Below are positions 32,084 through 40,062 of a stretch of DNA of 45,524 nt, in pieces. Within the stretch, counting starts at the first letter, position 1. Every line of letters begins with the position of its first letter. Location of the stretch: contig JAPOVX010000218.1 in the NCBI GenBank assembly GCA_026707935.1, positions 1 to 45,524 on the forward strand. Reading direction: 5' to 3'. Both the position numbers and the translations under genes were made by a program. Source of the DNA: Paracoccaceae bacterium. GTDB taxonomy: Bacteria; Pseudomonadota; Alphaproteobacteria; Rhodobacterales; Rhodobacteraceae. The notes under the pieces are model-generated. The model saw only the letters and a program-made list of their open reading frames with translations. It did not search any database and had not been told where the DNA came from.

Positions 32084-33225
32084 GCAAAGTAGTCCGAGAG
32101 AACCCGCTCATAGACCGCCTTGAGGCGGCGAATCTCGTCAACTTCCGCAAATTCATCCGCCTGATGCATGGTCTTTCCACAGAGTCCGAACTCGACGACA
32201 GGACAATGGCACCTAACGAAACGGGCATCCGATGTCCCACCAGATGTCGCATACTCCGGTCGCAATCCGGTTTCCGCCTCGACCGCAGATGCGACAAGTT
32301 CAGACAGCTCGCCTGGAGGTGTCAGGAACCAGTCGGTCGGAGATCCGTCGCATTCGACCTCAATGTCAACGCCGGTCAATTGAGTTGCACGTTCTGCATG
32401 GCTCTGCATCAGTGCCACAAGACTTTCGATCGTGTGAACATCGTTGAAGCGAATGTTGGCAACTGCTGTACAGGAGGCGGGGATGACGTTGCTCGCGGGG
32501 TTTCCTGTATCAATTGTTGTCAACGAGAGCGTCGATGGATCGAAGTGTTTCGAGCCTTCATCAAGCGGGCTTTCGGAAAGCTCGACCGCCAATGCGGCGA
32601 TCGCCGGAACCGGATTGACGGCTCGTTCCGGGTAAGCCGAGTGTCCCTGCACCCCCCTTGCGGTAAACCGGACCGTGAGGGAGCCTCGGCGACCGATCTT
32701 GATCCGTTCGCCAAACTGCTCGAGGCATGTCGGTTCCCCAACGAGACAATGATCCATTCGTTCCCCGTGTGCTTCCATCCATGACAGAATCGCCCGGGTT
32801 CCATCAATGGCGGGGCCTTCCTCGTCGCTGGTGATCAAGACGGCGATGGATCCCCTGATCGGTCGCGCGGATACCGTGTCGATGGCGGCTGCAACAAAGG
32901 CCGCGACCCCGGACTTCATGTCGGCGGCCCCGCGGCCATAGAGCTTTCCGCGACGAAATTCACCTCCGAAAGGTTTGACCGACCAGAGCGAATCGTCGCC
33001 GGGAGGGACGACGTCAATGTGCCCATTGAATCCGAATGTCCTGCCCGCTTCAGCCTGTCCCCACCGACAAAACAGGTTCGACACGTTGTTCCGGTCAATG
33101 CGGGTACACGCAAAGCCGGCGGCAGCCAGTTCGCGCTCCAGGATTTCCAGCGACCCGGCTTCATCCGGAGTAACCGAAGGACAACGGACGAGTTCGGCGG
33201 CGAGAGACACGGGGTCAGTAGACAT
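32080..33225 (-). CDS. dapE: Succinyl-diaminopimelate desuccinylase
   Basis: The 381-residue M20-type zinc hydrolase removes succinate from N-succinyl-LL-2,6-diaminopimelate in the lysine/peptidoglycan precursor pathway. Metal ligands are visible as His69 in FNGHIDVVPPGD, Asp102 in GRGAADMKSG and the Glu135-Glu136 pair in SDEEGPAIDG. The DapE marks IGRRGSLT, GVQGHSAYPE and YATSGGTSDARF follow. Length is normal. Start ATG at 33225; the ribosome-binding site is weak. dapA of the same pathway lies at 42214 in this window, but in a separate unit. Confidence 0.94.
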   Translation of the reverse strand: MSTDPVSLAAELVRCPSVTPDEAGSLEILERELAAAGFACTRIDRNNVSNLFCRWGQAEAGRTFGFNGHIDVVPPGDDSLWSVKPFGGEFRRGKLYGRGAADMKSGVAAFVAAAIDTVSARPIRGSIAVLITSDEEGPAIDGTRAILSWMEAHGERMDHCLVGEPTCLEQFGERIKIGRRGSLTVRFTARGVQGHSAYPERAVNPVPAIAALAVELSESPLDEGSKHFDPSTLSLTTIDTGNPASNVIPASCTAVANIRFNDVHTIESLVALMQSHAERATQLTGVDIEVECDGSPTDWFLTPPGELSELVASAVEAETGLRPEYATSGGTSDARFVRCHCPVVEFGLCGKTMHQADEFAEVDEIRRLKAVYERVLSDYFA

Positions 33226-34006
33226 CTGAAAGGCTCACGTCGACCACAGATCGAAGCGCCATACTATTCGGTTACGGATTCGACAACCGGTGAAGCCAAA
33301 GTGAACCCTGCTGTTGTCATGGGGCCATAAAGAGCCGGTCGCAAGCGGTCGCCAACCGCAACTTGCCCTGTAGGTTTGCCGGGCAAGCCGGTTAGGGTCT
33401 GCAAGGATCGGTTTCAAGTCCTGTAACATGGCCGTCGATCAATCAAGGCATTCGATCGGCATCGGAGGCCCGTACCCGTTCGCACCATGCCTCACCTGCC
33501 GTGAATTGCCGGGAATACAGCTTCGCTCGGAATTCTCGCCCGAATCCGAACGCCACATCACCGAATGAATCCCGAATTCCGAAAACAGCAGCCCGATCCT
33601 TCAAGTCCCCAAGTCCAACAGGACATTCACGGTACCAGGCATTTCATGACACGGCGAAACCAAGTGCACGTACAGGCGCTCGGCCGCCCATGGCCTGCCG
33701 TGGTTGCAAGGTGCGCCCAATTCCTCCCAACGCCCCATGCGGCTGACATGGGAGCATACATGGTTCCCGTACCGATTGGTGCCCTGCCTGTGCGGCGCTT
33801 CGTCTTCGGTCAAATGGCGACGGGAGCAACCCGTCACTTCCGATAATCCAAACCAAGGGAAGGCCAGCGACGCGACCGGAAGTTCAAATCAACCCGGATG
33901 ACCAATTGCCTGCCGCCCGGCAGACCCACGGAACGCAAAGGGCGTTTCGGATGCAAGCCCAAATCCGCACCGGTCCGGAATTGCAATTCGCGAACGCGAA
34001 CCGATA
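33226..34006. other. Non-coding stretch between dapE and the MltB-type gene
   Basis: This 781-base stretch lies between divergent genes and must contain both promoters. Short frames on both strands show no family content, and I see no tRNA or strong hairpin. It is longer than the promoters require and may hold decayed sequence. Confidence 0.4.
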
Positions 34007-35221
34007 ATGATCGATGACACGCGTCTACTCTTCGCGATGATGAAACACGAATTCGGCCAGAATACAATGAGTCGTCAGCCAAACATTTCTGAAGAAAGCT
34101 TTGATTCCTGGATCAGGGGATTTGCAGAACGGGCCGGATCCAGTGGTATCGACAAGTCTGTTTTTCATTCATCGCTGGATCGAGTGGCTCCGAATCCTTC
34201 CGTCGTCTCCGCGGACCGAAACCAGCCGGAAACCGTTGTCGCCGCCGGTGACTACCTTCGTCGCGCCATGCCGCCCGACCGTATCGCCAGAGGTGCCGAA
34301 TTTGGGACTGTTCTCGGTGAGGAACTCTCCGGGATCGAAAGAAAGTACGGCGTCGAACGCTGGATCATTCTGGCCATCTGGGGCGTTGAATCGGATTTCG
34401 GCACCAATACCGGCGACTATCCCGTTGTCGAAGCTCTCGCGACCCTGGCGTGCGACGGGAGACGCAGGGACCTGGCCGAACGCGAACTGCTCGATGCCCT
34501 CAGGATTCTCGAAAACCGGGAAGTCCGGAAGGACGAAATGCTCGGATCGTGGGCCGGCGCCATGGGTCACACGCAGTTCATGCCTTCGAGCTTCCTGGCG
34601 TTCGCGGTCGACCATGACGGTGACGGACGGCGAGACATCTGGAATCCCTCCAATCCTCTCGACGCATTGGCATCGACCGCCAACTACCTTGCGCAATCCG
34701 GATGGAAGCAGGGTTCTCCTTGGGGGATCGAGGTCGGACTCCCTGACGATTTCGACTTTCGCCTTGCCGACTTGCGAATAACGAAACCTGCGAGTGCCTG
34801 GAGAGAGCAGGGAATCACCGCCGCGGATCCCGCGGTCGGCGCGAGGTTGCGGGGACAGTGTAAAGCCGCCGTGTTTCTTCCGGCAGGCGCAACGGGACCC
34901 GCGTTCCTTGTCTCCCGAAACTTCACGGTTCTCCGGAAATACAACGCGTCGGGAATCTATGCGCTGGCAGTCGGCCTGTTCGGGGACCGGATTGCAGGTG
35001 AGGGCGCCATTCGGGCCGAATGGCCGGCTGATGTCCGCCCGCTGTCCATGAAAGATGTCACGACGTTGCAGGAAAAACTGCGCGATCTCGGTTTCGACCC
35101 GGGGAAGATCGATGGCCTTGCCGGGCCGGACACTCACGCCGCGGTTCGCAGTTTTCAGGAAAAGGCAGGGTTGGCACCCGACGGCCATGTCTCGAACGTG
35201 ATTTTCGAACACCTGGGTTGA
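34007..35221 (+). CDS. MltB-type lytic murein transglycosylase with C-terminal peptidoglycan-binding domain
   Basis: The 404-residue protein carries the GH103 catalytic domain: ILAIWGVESDFGTNTGDYPV with catalytic Glu128, then GSWAGAMGHTQFMPSSF and DGDGRRDIWN. A PG-binding-1 domain follows at about 345-400 (LQEKLRDLGFDPGKIDGLAG). It would cleave the glycan strands of peptidoglycan with formation of 1,6-anhydro ends. Family members are exported, yet no signal peptide or lipobox precedes the domain from the ATG at 34007, and I find none in the upstream in-frame sequence. The true start may be elsewhere or the 5' end altered. It converges closely on zapE (15 bp). Confidence 0.88.
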   Translation: MIDDTRLLFAMMKHEFGQNTMSRQPNISEESFDSWIRGFAERAGSSGIDKSVFHSSLDRVAPNPSVVSADRNQPETVVAAGDYLRRAMPPDRIARGAEFGTVLGEELSGIERKYGVERWIILAIWGVESDFGTNTGDYPVVEALATLACDGRRRDLAERELLDALRILENREVRKDEMLGSWAGAMGHTQFMPSSFLAFAVDHDGDGRRDIWNPSNPLDALASTANYLAQSGWKQGSPWGIEVGLPDDFDFRLADLRITKPASAWREQGITAADPAVGARLRGQCKAAVFLPAGATGPAFLVSRNFTVLRKYNASGIYALAVGLFGDRIAGEGAIRAEWPADVRPLSMKDVTTLQEKLRDLGFDPGKIDGLAGPDTHAAVRSFQEKAGLAPDGHVSNVIFEHLG

Positions 35222-35236
35222 CGCCTTTTTGCCGCG

Positions 35237-36322
35237 CTAACCGCCGCAATCGGCGCACCATTCTTCGGATTGCATTTCAACCAGTCGGGACGCGGTTCTT
35301 CGGAATTCGAATGCCCCCTTGCCGGATGGATACAGGTCCTCGGGCGCAGCCGCGGCCGACGCCACAAGTGGAATCCGTGCTTCGTAAAGGGCATCGATCA
35401 GGGTCACGAATCGCCGGGCCGGATCACGGTCGGCATCGCTCATGACCGGAATACCGGACAACAACAGCAGCCGGATCGAATTGGCGACAAGCAGCAGGTC
35501 TCCCGGGCCCAGCGCTTCGCGACACAGGTCCGAGAACCCCGCCTTGGCAATCCCGTTGCAAAACGCGGGGATCCTGATGTCGCGGCCCTTGTTCTTGAGT
35601 ACCAGGGGATTCGACGTCCCTCCCGTGAGCTTGTCCCAGATTCCTTCGACGGCCCGTGACGCCGTATCGTCGTCCGGCCAGAAATATCGACGCTCTCCTT
35701 TCAATTGCTGTTTCCGGTGATCGACATCTCCGTCCATGTGAACGACATCAAGCTGATCCGTAAGCAGTCTGATGAACGGCAGAAACAGCTGCCGGTTCAA
35801 CCCGCCCGCGTAGAGGTCTTCCGGATGGAGGTTCGAGGTCGTGACGACGGTCATTCCGGCCCCGAAGAATTGCTCGAACAATCTTCCGACGATCATGGCA
35901 TCGGCAATGTCGGTGATCTGCATTTCATCGAGGCAGAGGAGCTCCGCAGAGCTGGCGATCTCTGCCGCGACCGGCTCGAGTACGGATTCGCTCCCCGACT
36001 TTCTCCGCGCGTGCAGGCCTTCCTGAACCTCCTGCATGAACGCGTGGAAATGGACGCGCCTCTTCGCCATTGGACCGGTTGCCTCGAAAAACAGGTCCAT
36101 GAGCATCGATTTACCGGTCCCGACCCCACCGAATAGATAGATGCCGCGAGGCCGGGGCCGCGAGGATCGGACGAAAAGCCGTTCAACGAGGGATGGCCGT
36201 CGATTGGCGGTCCCGAGCGCCTGGCAGAGTCGCTCCAGCCTCGCGAGCGCATCGGATTGCGCCGGGTCGTTGCGGATTTCACCCGATTCAACCAGTCTTC
36301 CGTAGCGTTGAGTCAGCGTCAC
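35237..36322 (-). CDS. zapE: AFG1-family ATPase, cell division protein ZapE
   Basis: The 361-residue AFG1-like ATPase has Walker A GGVGTGKS (65-72), the following MDLFFE, HFHAFMQEVQ, Walker B ELLCLDEMQITD (around 127-138) and the TSNLHPEDLY and RGHDIRIP-like (KGRDIRIP) elements of ZapE. In Escherichia coli ZapE acts on the Z-ring under stress. The GTG at 36322 is chosen because GGGAGG lies a few bases upstream and the family N-terminus begins there; an in-frame ATG at 36376 would add 18 unlike residues. The 5' end faces the MFS gene at a short distance. Confidence 0.92.
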   Translation of the reverse strand: MTLTQRYGRLVESGEIRNDPAQSDALARLERLCQALGTANRRPSLVERLFVRSSRPRPRGIYLFGGVGTGKSMLMDLFFEATGPMAKRRVHFHAFMQEVQEGLHARRKSGSESVLEPVAAEIASSAELLCLDEMQITDIADAMIVGRLFEQFFGAGMTVVTTSNLHPEDLYAGGLNRQLFLPFIRLLTDQLDVVHMDGDVDHRKQQLKGERRYFWPDDDTASRAVEGIWDKLTGGTSNPLVLKNKGRDIRIPAFCNGIAKAGFSDLCREALGPGDLLLVANSIRLLLLSGIPVMSDADRDPARRFVTLIDALYEARIPLVASAAAAPEDLYPSGKGAFEFRRTASRLVEMQSEEWCADCGG

Positions 36323-36406
36323 ATGACCCTCCCGCCGGCGTTCGTGCGGCTTGACGACGCATATCAATTCATCCACGTACCGACAACAAACCGGAACAGG
36401 GCGGAA

Positions 36407-37657
36407 ATGCAGTCTCGATCATCGTCAGTTTTCACACCCGTACTCATCGCAGGAAGCATCATCCTTCTCATCGGATTCGGGATTCGAGCGTCCTTCGGTG
36501 TGTTCCAGATTCCGATCGCCGCCGAATTCGGCTGGCCTCGAGCAGAATTCTCGATCGCGATCGCGATTCAAAATCTGGCCTGGGGCATCGGCCAGCCGAT
36601 TTTTGCCGCCGTCGCGGAAAAGTTCGGGTCGCGCCTTGCCGTCTTGGTCGGCGCCCTGCTCTATTCGGCCGGTCTCGCCCTTTCAAGCTTTTCGGCAACT
36701 CCCCTCGGACATCAAATGCTTGAAGTCCTGGTCGGGTTCGGCATCGCCGGAACGGGATTCGGGGTCATTCTCGCGGTTGTCGGACGCGCCGCGCCGGATT
36801 CCAATCGCTCGCTTGCACTCGGAATCGCGACAGCCGCCGGTTCCGTTGGCCAGATCATCGGACCGCCGTTTGCCGCGGTCCTGCTCGCCTACATGGACTG
36901 GTCCATGGTGTTTATCGTGTTTTCCGTTCTGATCCTTTCGGTCCTGTTCGCCTTGCCGATGCTCGGCCGAAACGACCAGGTCGCCGTGGAAGATCTCGAG
37001 GAGTCACTGTCCGAAATCCTGGTCCTGGCGTTCAAGGACCCATCCTATTCAATGGTTTTCCTGGGGTTCTTTTCCTGCGGGTTTCAGATCGCGTTCTTCA
37101 CTGCCCATTTTCCCGCGATGGTCACCGAGATGTCCAGCCCGGTTGATCCCAACGGATTTCTCGCCAGTGTTGGCGTCACGACAACCGCGGCGCTCGGCGC
37201 CATATCCATCGGATTGATCGGGTTCACGAATGTGATCGGAACGGTGCTTGCCGGTGCTCTCGGGCGAACCTACCTCAAAAAGCACCTGCTGGTTTTCATC
37301 TATACGTCGCGTACGATCATCTCGATCCTGTTCATTTCATTTCCCATAACCCCGTTTTCGGTCGTACTGTTCTCCCTGGCAATGGGATTTCTCTGGCTGG
37401 CGACGGTGCCGCTTACGTCCGGGCTGATCGCTGCCATCTACGGCCTCCGCTACATGGGAACGCTTTACGGCATCGTCTTTCTCAGCCACCAGATCGGCGG
37501 GTTTCTCGGGGTCTGGCTGGGCGGAATACTGCACGACCTTTACGGCAGCTACAGCACCGTATGGTGGGTCGGAATAGGCGTCGCGGCATTTTCCGCCGCA
37601 ATTCACCTGCCCGTGAAGGAGTCGGCTCTCGAATCCCGCATGGTGAGAGCCGGCTGA
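36407..37657 (+). CDS. MFS transporter (monocarboxylate/oxalate-type)
   Basis: The 416-residue inner-membrane protein has about twelve hydrophobic segments and the major facilitator layout. The loop AVAEKFGSRLAVLVGALLYS after segment 2 is a variant of the MFS loop signature. RASFGVFQIPIAAEFGWPRA at the N-terminus is typical of the OxlT/MCT-like group that moves organic anions. The frame is open further upstream into the zapE promoter region, but the first membrane segment begins right after the ATG at 36407. The substrate is unknown. It is divergent from zapE. Confidence 0.88.
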   Translation: MQSRSSSVFTPVLIAGSIILLIGFGIRASFGVFQIPIAAEFGWPRAEFSIAIAIQNLAWGIGQPIFAAVAEKFGSRLAVLVGALLYSAGLALSSFSATPLGHQMLEVLVGFGIAGTGFGVILAVVGRAAPDSNRSLALGIATAAGSVGQIIGPPFAAVLLAYMDWSMVFIVFSVLILSVLFALPMLGRNDQVAVEDLEESLSEILVLAFKDPSYSMVFLGFFSCGFQIAFFTAHFPAMVTEMSSPVDPNGFLASVGVTTTAALGAISIGLIGFTNVIGTVLAGALGRTYLKKHLLVFIYTSRTIISILFISFPITPFSVVLFSLAMGFLWLATVPLTSGLIAAIYGLRYMGTLYGIVFLSHQIGGFLGVWLGGILHDLYGSYSTVWWVGIGVAAFSAAIHLPVKESALESRMVRAG

Positions 37658-38114
37658 CAGTCAGGCGCAACACCGCGGATCGTGACCCGTATGTGCTCGG
37701 CAGGCCCGGCAGTCATGAATGGCGGGCTCTTGCCAGCCTCTGCCAGGAACAGCTCGAGGCCGTCGGCCCGTTCAATCTTGCAGGATTCATGCGGGAATCC
37801 GTTGTCGATACCGTGCTGCAGGACGCTGTTCACAGTCTCGAGACGCAGGCATTTCTTCACTCGTGCAGGCACAACACATATTTGGGATCTGACCCGCCCA
37901 AATTGCCCGACGATCATTCGCCCCGGCACGGATTCGAGAGGTCGAACCCGACTCTTTGAGGTGACCAGCTGCCAGGCGGCGGGGAGGTTCGGCTTTACGG
38001 GTTTTCCGGCTTCACCCGATGGCTGATCCGGTGGCCCCCATCAACGTCTTGCAATACGCGGCGGGGCCGGCCTTGCCCGGCATTTCGACAGGTCGGGATG
38101 TCGTTCGGACGGGA
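37658..38114. other. Gap between convergent MFS and FAD-oxidase genes, no gene seen
   Basis: About 457 bases separate the two convergent genes, unusually long for a region that needs no promoter. Frames on both strands show no recognisable content. No intrinsic terminator with a T-run is visible. Confidence 0.4.
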
Positions 38115-39197
38115 TCAGGGGGTGAATTCCGGCGGAAGATCATGCGGCAAGCCAAGGATCATTGCCGCGACGATCTCTCCGACCATGTGGGCGATCGAAA
38201 ACCCGATTCCGTGTCCCCCGGTCGCAACGTACAACCCGCGCCGGCCAGGGACGGGTCCGACAAGAGGATTTGACCGGATCGCCCGCGGCCTGAGACCCGC
38301 CCAGCGGCGCAACAGCCTTGCGTTCCGTAGGGCGGGAACGATCGAGCAGGCCTCGTCGATGACGTCGTCCAACCGCTCGTCCGTCCCGAACCGGTCGTCC
38401 CATTCGGTTTCCCTCGTGGAACCGATTCCGACGGTTCCGTTCGCGTGCGGAACGACAAAGATGCGTCCGGCCTGAATCACCGGCGCTCCCCGCAGGTCGT
38501 ACTCCACGAGTGCGGCCTGACCCTTGACACCACCGCCAAGGATTTCGGGAACAGTGTTGTCGAGCAGCCGAAAGGTATCGGCACCCGCGGCCAGGACGGT
38601 TGCCCCGGACCTGATCTCGCCCGCTTCGGTAAGAACGCCTCCCGGTTCCGCGCCGACGACTTCGCAATGTTCCAGGATCTCGATCCCGAGATTTCGGGCG
38701 ACCTGCCGCAGGGCCAGGCATGCCGCCATCGGTCCAATTCGGGCGGAAAGCGTGTCTCGGACAACACCGAATCGCCCGTGGCCGGATCCTGCCAGGATTC
38801 CGTCACCGGGCTCGATCGACATGGAGAACTGCCCGCCCCAATGACTTTCTGCGGCGGACGCGCTGATGAGCGCGCGTTCGCGCGCCTGTTCGCTCGAAAG
38901 GGGAACGATGCGGCCGACCCGGCCATAACCGGACGCGGTACCCGCTTCACCGTCGACGCCTTCCCAGTACGCCGCCGCCGAAACCAGCCCGTCGAACTGA
39001 AACTGTTTCAGTGGCGTCCAGGGGCGCGGGGAAAACGGCGCCAAGGCCCCGACCGGCCCCCCGCTCGCGCCGGATCCGACAGCATCCCTTTCCAGGACAA
39101 TCGACGTGCGTCCTTTCCGGGCACATGCACAGGCGCAGGCGAGCCCGAAAATCCCGCCACCGACGATCGCGACATCCCATTCTCCGAGCGTTGCCAT
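38115..39197 (-). CDS. DAO-type FAD-dependent oxidoreductase (candidate MnmC C-domain equivalent)
   Basis: The 360-residue glycine-oxidase-like flavoprotein has the N-terminal dinucleotide motif AIVGGGIFGL (GGGIFG at 13-18), a VLERDAVGSGASGGPVG FAD contact, and the C-terminal RWAGLRPRAIRSNPLVGPVP and ATGGHGIGFSIAHMVGE. It is divergent from mnmD across 51 bp. In Escherichia coli these two activities are fused as MnmC, whose FAD domain removes the carboxymethyl group of cmnm5-uridine. The arrangement suggests this protein is the separate oxidase half. The sequence would also fit a D-amino acid or glycine oxidase. Confidence 0.85.
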   Translation of the reverse strand: MATLGEWDVAIVGGGIFGLACACACARKGRTSIVLERDAVGSGASGGPVGALAPFSPRPWTPLKQFQFDGLVSAAAYWEGVDGEAGTASGYGRVGRIVPLSSEQARERALISASAAESHWGGQFSMSIEPGDGILAGSGHGRFGVVRDTLSARIGPMAACLALRQVARNLGIEILEHCEVVGAEPGGVLTEAGEIRSGATVLAAGADTFRLLDNTVPEILGGGVKGQAALVEYDLRGAPVIQAGRIFVVPHANGTVGIGSTRETEWDDRFGTDERLDDVIDEACSIVPALRNARLLRRWAGLRPRAIRSNPLVGPVPGRRGLYVATGGHGIGFSIAHMVGEIVAAMILGLPHDLPPEFTP

Positions 39198-39248
39198 TGG
39201 CCGGGAATTTCCTATGGTCTGCTACTTTCTGCCGGGAGGTTAGGCCAG

Positions 39249-39965
39249 ATGGAGAGACGGCTCCAGCCGGAGACGGATCATTTCGCGCAACTGGACTGGC
39301 AAGGTGAAGGCTTGCCGGTGTCGAGGCAGTTTGGCGACACCTATTTCTCGGCGGCGGGCGGGCTGGCCGAAACGCGTCACGTCTTTCTCGCGGGTAATCG
39401 CCTCCCCGAACGGTTCCGACCCGGCTTTTGTGTCGCCGAGCTTGGTTTCGGGACCGGCCTCAACCTTTTGGCAGCCTGGAGCGACTGGCTGACTTCCGGT
39501 CAGACTGGCCAATTGTCCTATGTCGGCTTCGAGGCTTTCCCGGTCCCGTCCTCGGCAATGGAGCGGGTATTCGCGCAGTGGCCGGAACTTTCGGAATTGT
39601 CCCGAAAGTTGATCGCCTTTTGGTCTGACGGCGGGACCCGGCTGCAAACCGCGTCACTCGACGCCGAAATCATCATCGGAGACGCTCGCGAAACGGTCGA
39701 GGCCTGGGATGGCGCCGCTGATGCATGGTTTCTTGATGGATTCAGCCCTTCCTGCAATCCCGAACTCTGGGAAGCCGAACTCCTTCGCTCGGTCGCCGTC
39801 CGTACCGTCCCGAACGGAACGTTTGCCACGTATACATCCGCGGGCCATGTCCGTCGCCGGTTGGGCGCATCAGGCTTTTCCGTATGCCGTACCCCGGGAT
39901 TCGGCCGCAAGAGACACATGACCCGCGGATGGAAAGCCGGACCGGGTATCCGAGCCCGGCAATGA
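39249..39965 (+). CDS. mnmD: tRNA 5-methylaminomethyl-2-thiouridine methyltransferase (MnmD, MnmC N-domain)
   Basis: The 238-residue SAM methyltransferase has the MnmC N-domain features: YFSAAGGLAETRHVFLAGN, motif I AELGFGTGLN (63-72) and DGFSPSCNPELW with Asp163. FATYTSAGHVRRRL and GFGRKRHM follow at the end. It methylates nm5-uridine to mnm5-uridine at the wobble position of certain tRNAs. The ATG at 39249 is placed nine bases after GGGAGG. The protein has only the methyltransferase half of the Escherichia coli bifunctional MnmC; the FAD protein encoded divergently may supply the other. Confidence 0.9.
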   Translation: MERRLQPETDHFAQLDWQGEGLPVSRQFGDTYFSAAGGLAETRHVFLAGNRLPERFRPGFCVAELGFGTGLNLLAAWSDWLTSGQTGQLSYVGFEAFPVPSSAMERVFAQWPELSELSRKLIAFWSDGGTRLQTASLDAEIIIGDARETVEAWDGAADAWFLDGFSPSCNPELWEAELLRSVAVRTVPNGTFATYTSAGHVRRRLGASGFSVCRTPGFGRKRHMTRGWKAGPGIRARQ

Positions 39966-40062
39966 CGCCGAATCGACGTCGACCTGTCGTGGGCCAGCTT
40001 TTGTTCTTCCAGCGTTCCCAAATGGCCTTTCGCCCCGGCGAAGACGTCCTCGCCGGCTCGAC

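Noticed and set aside
38445..39248. Long N-terminal extension of mnmD through the divergent FAD-oxidase gene
   Set aside because: The MnmD family N-terminus and a strong ribosome-binding site are at 39249; the upstream open frame is a shadow of the oxidase gene.
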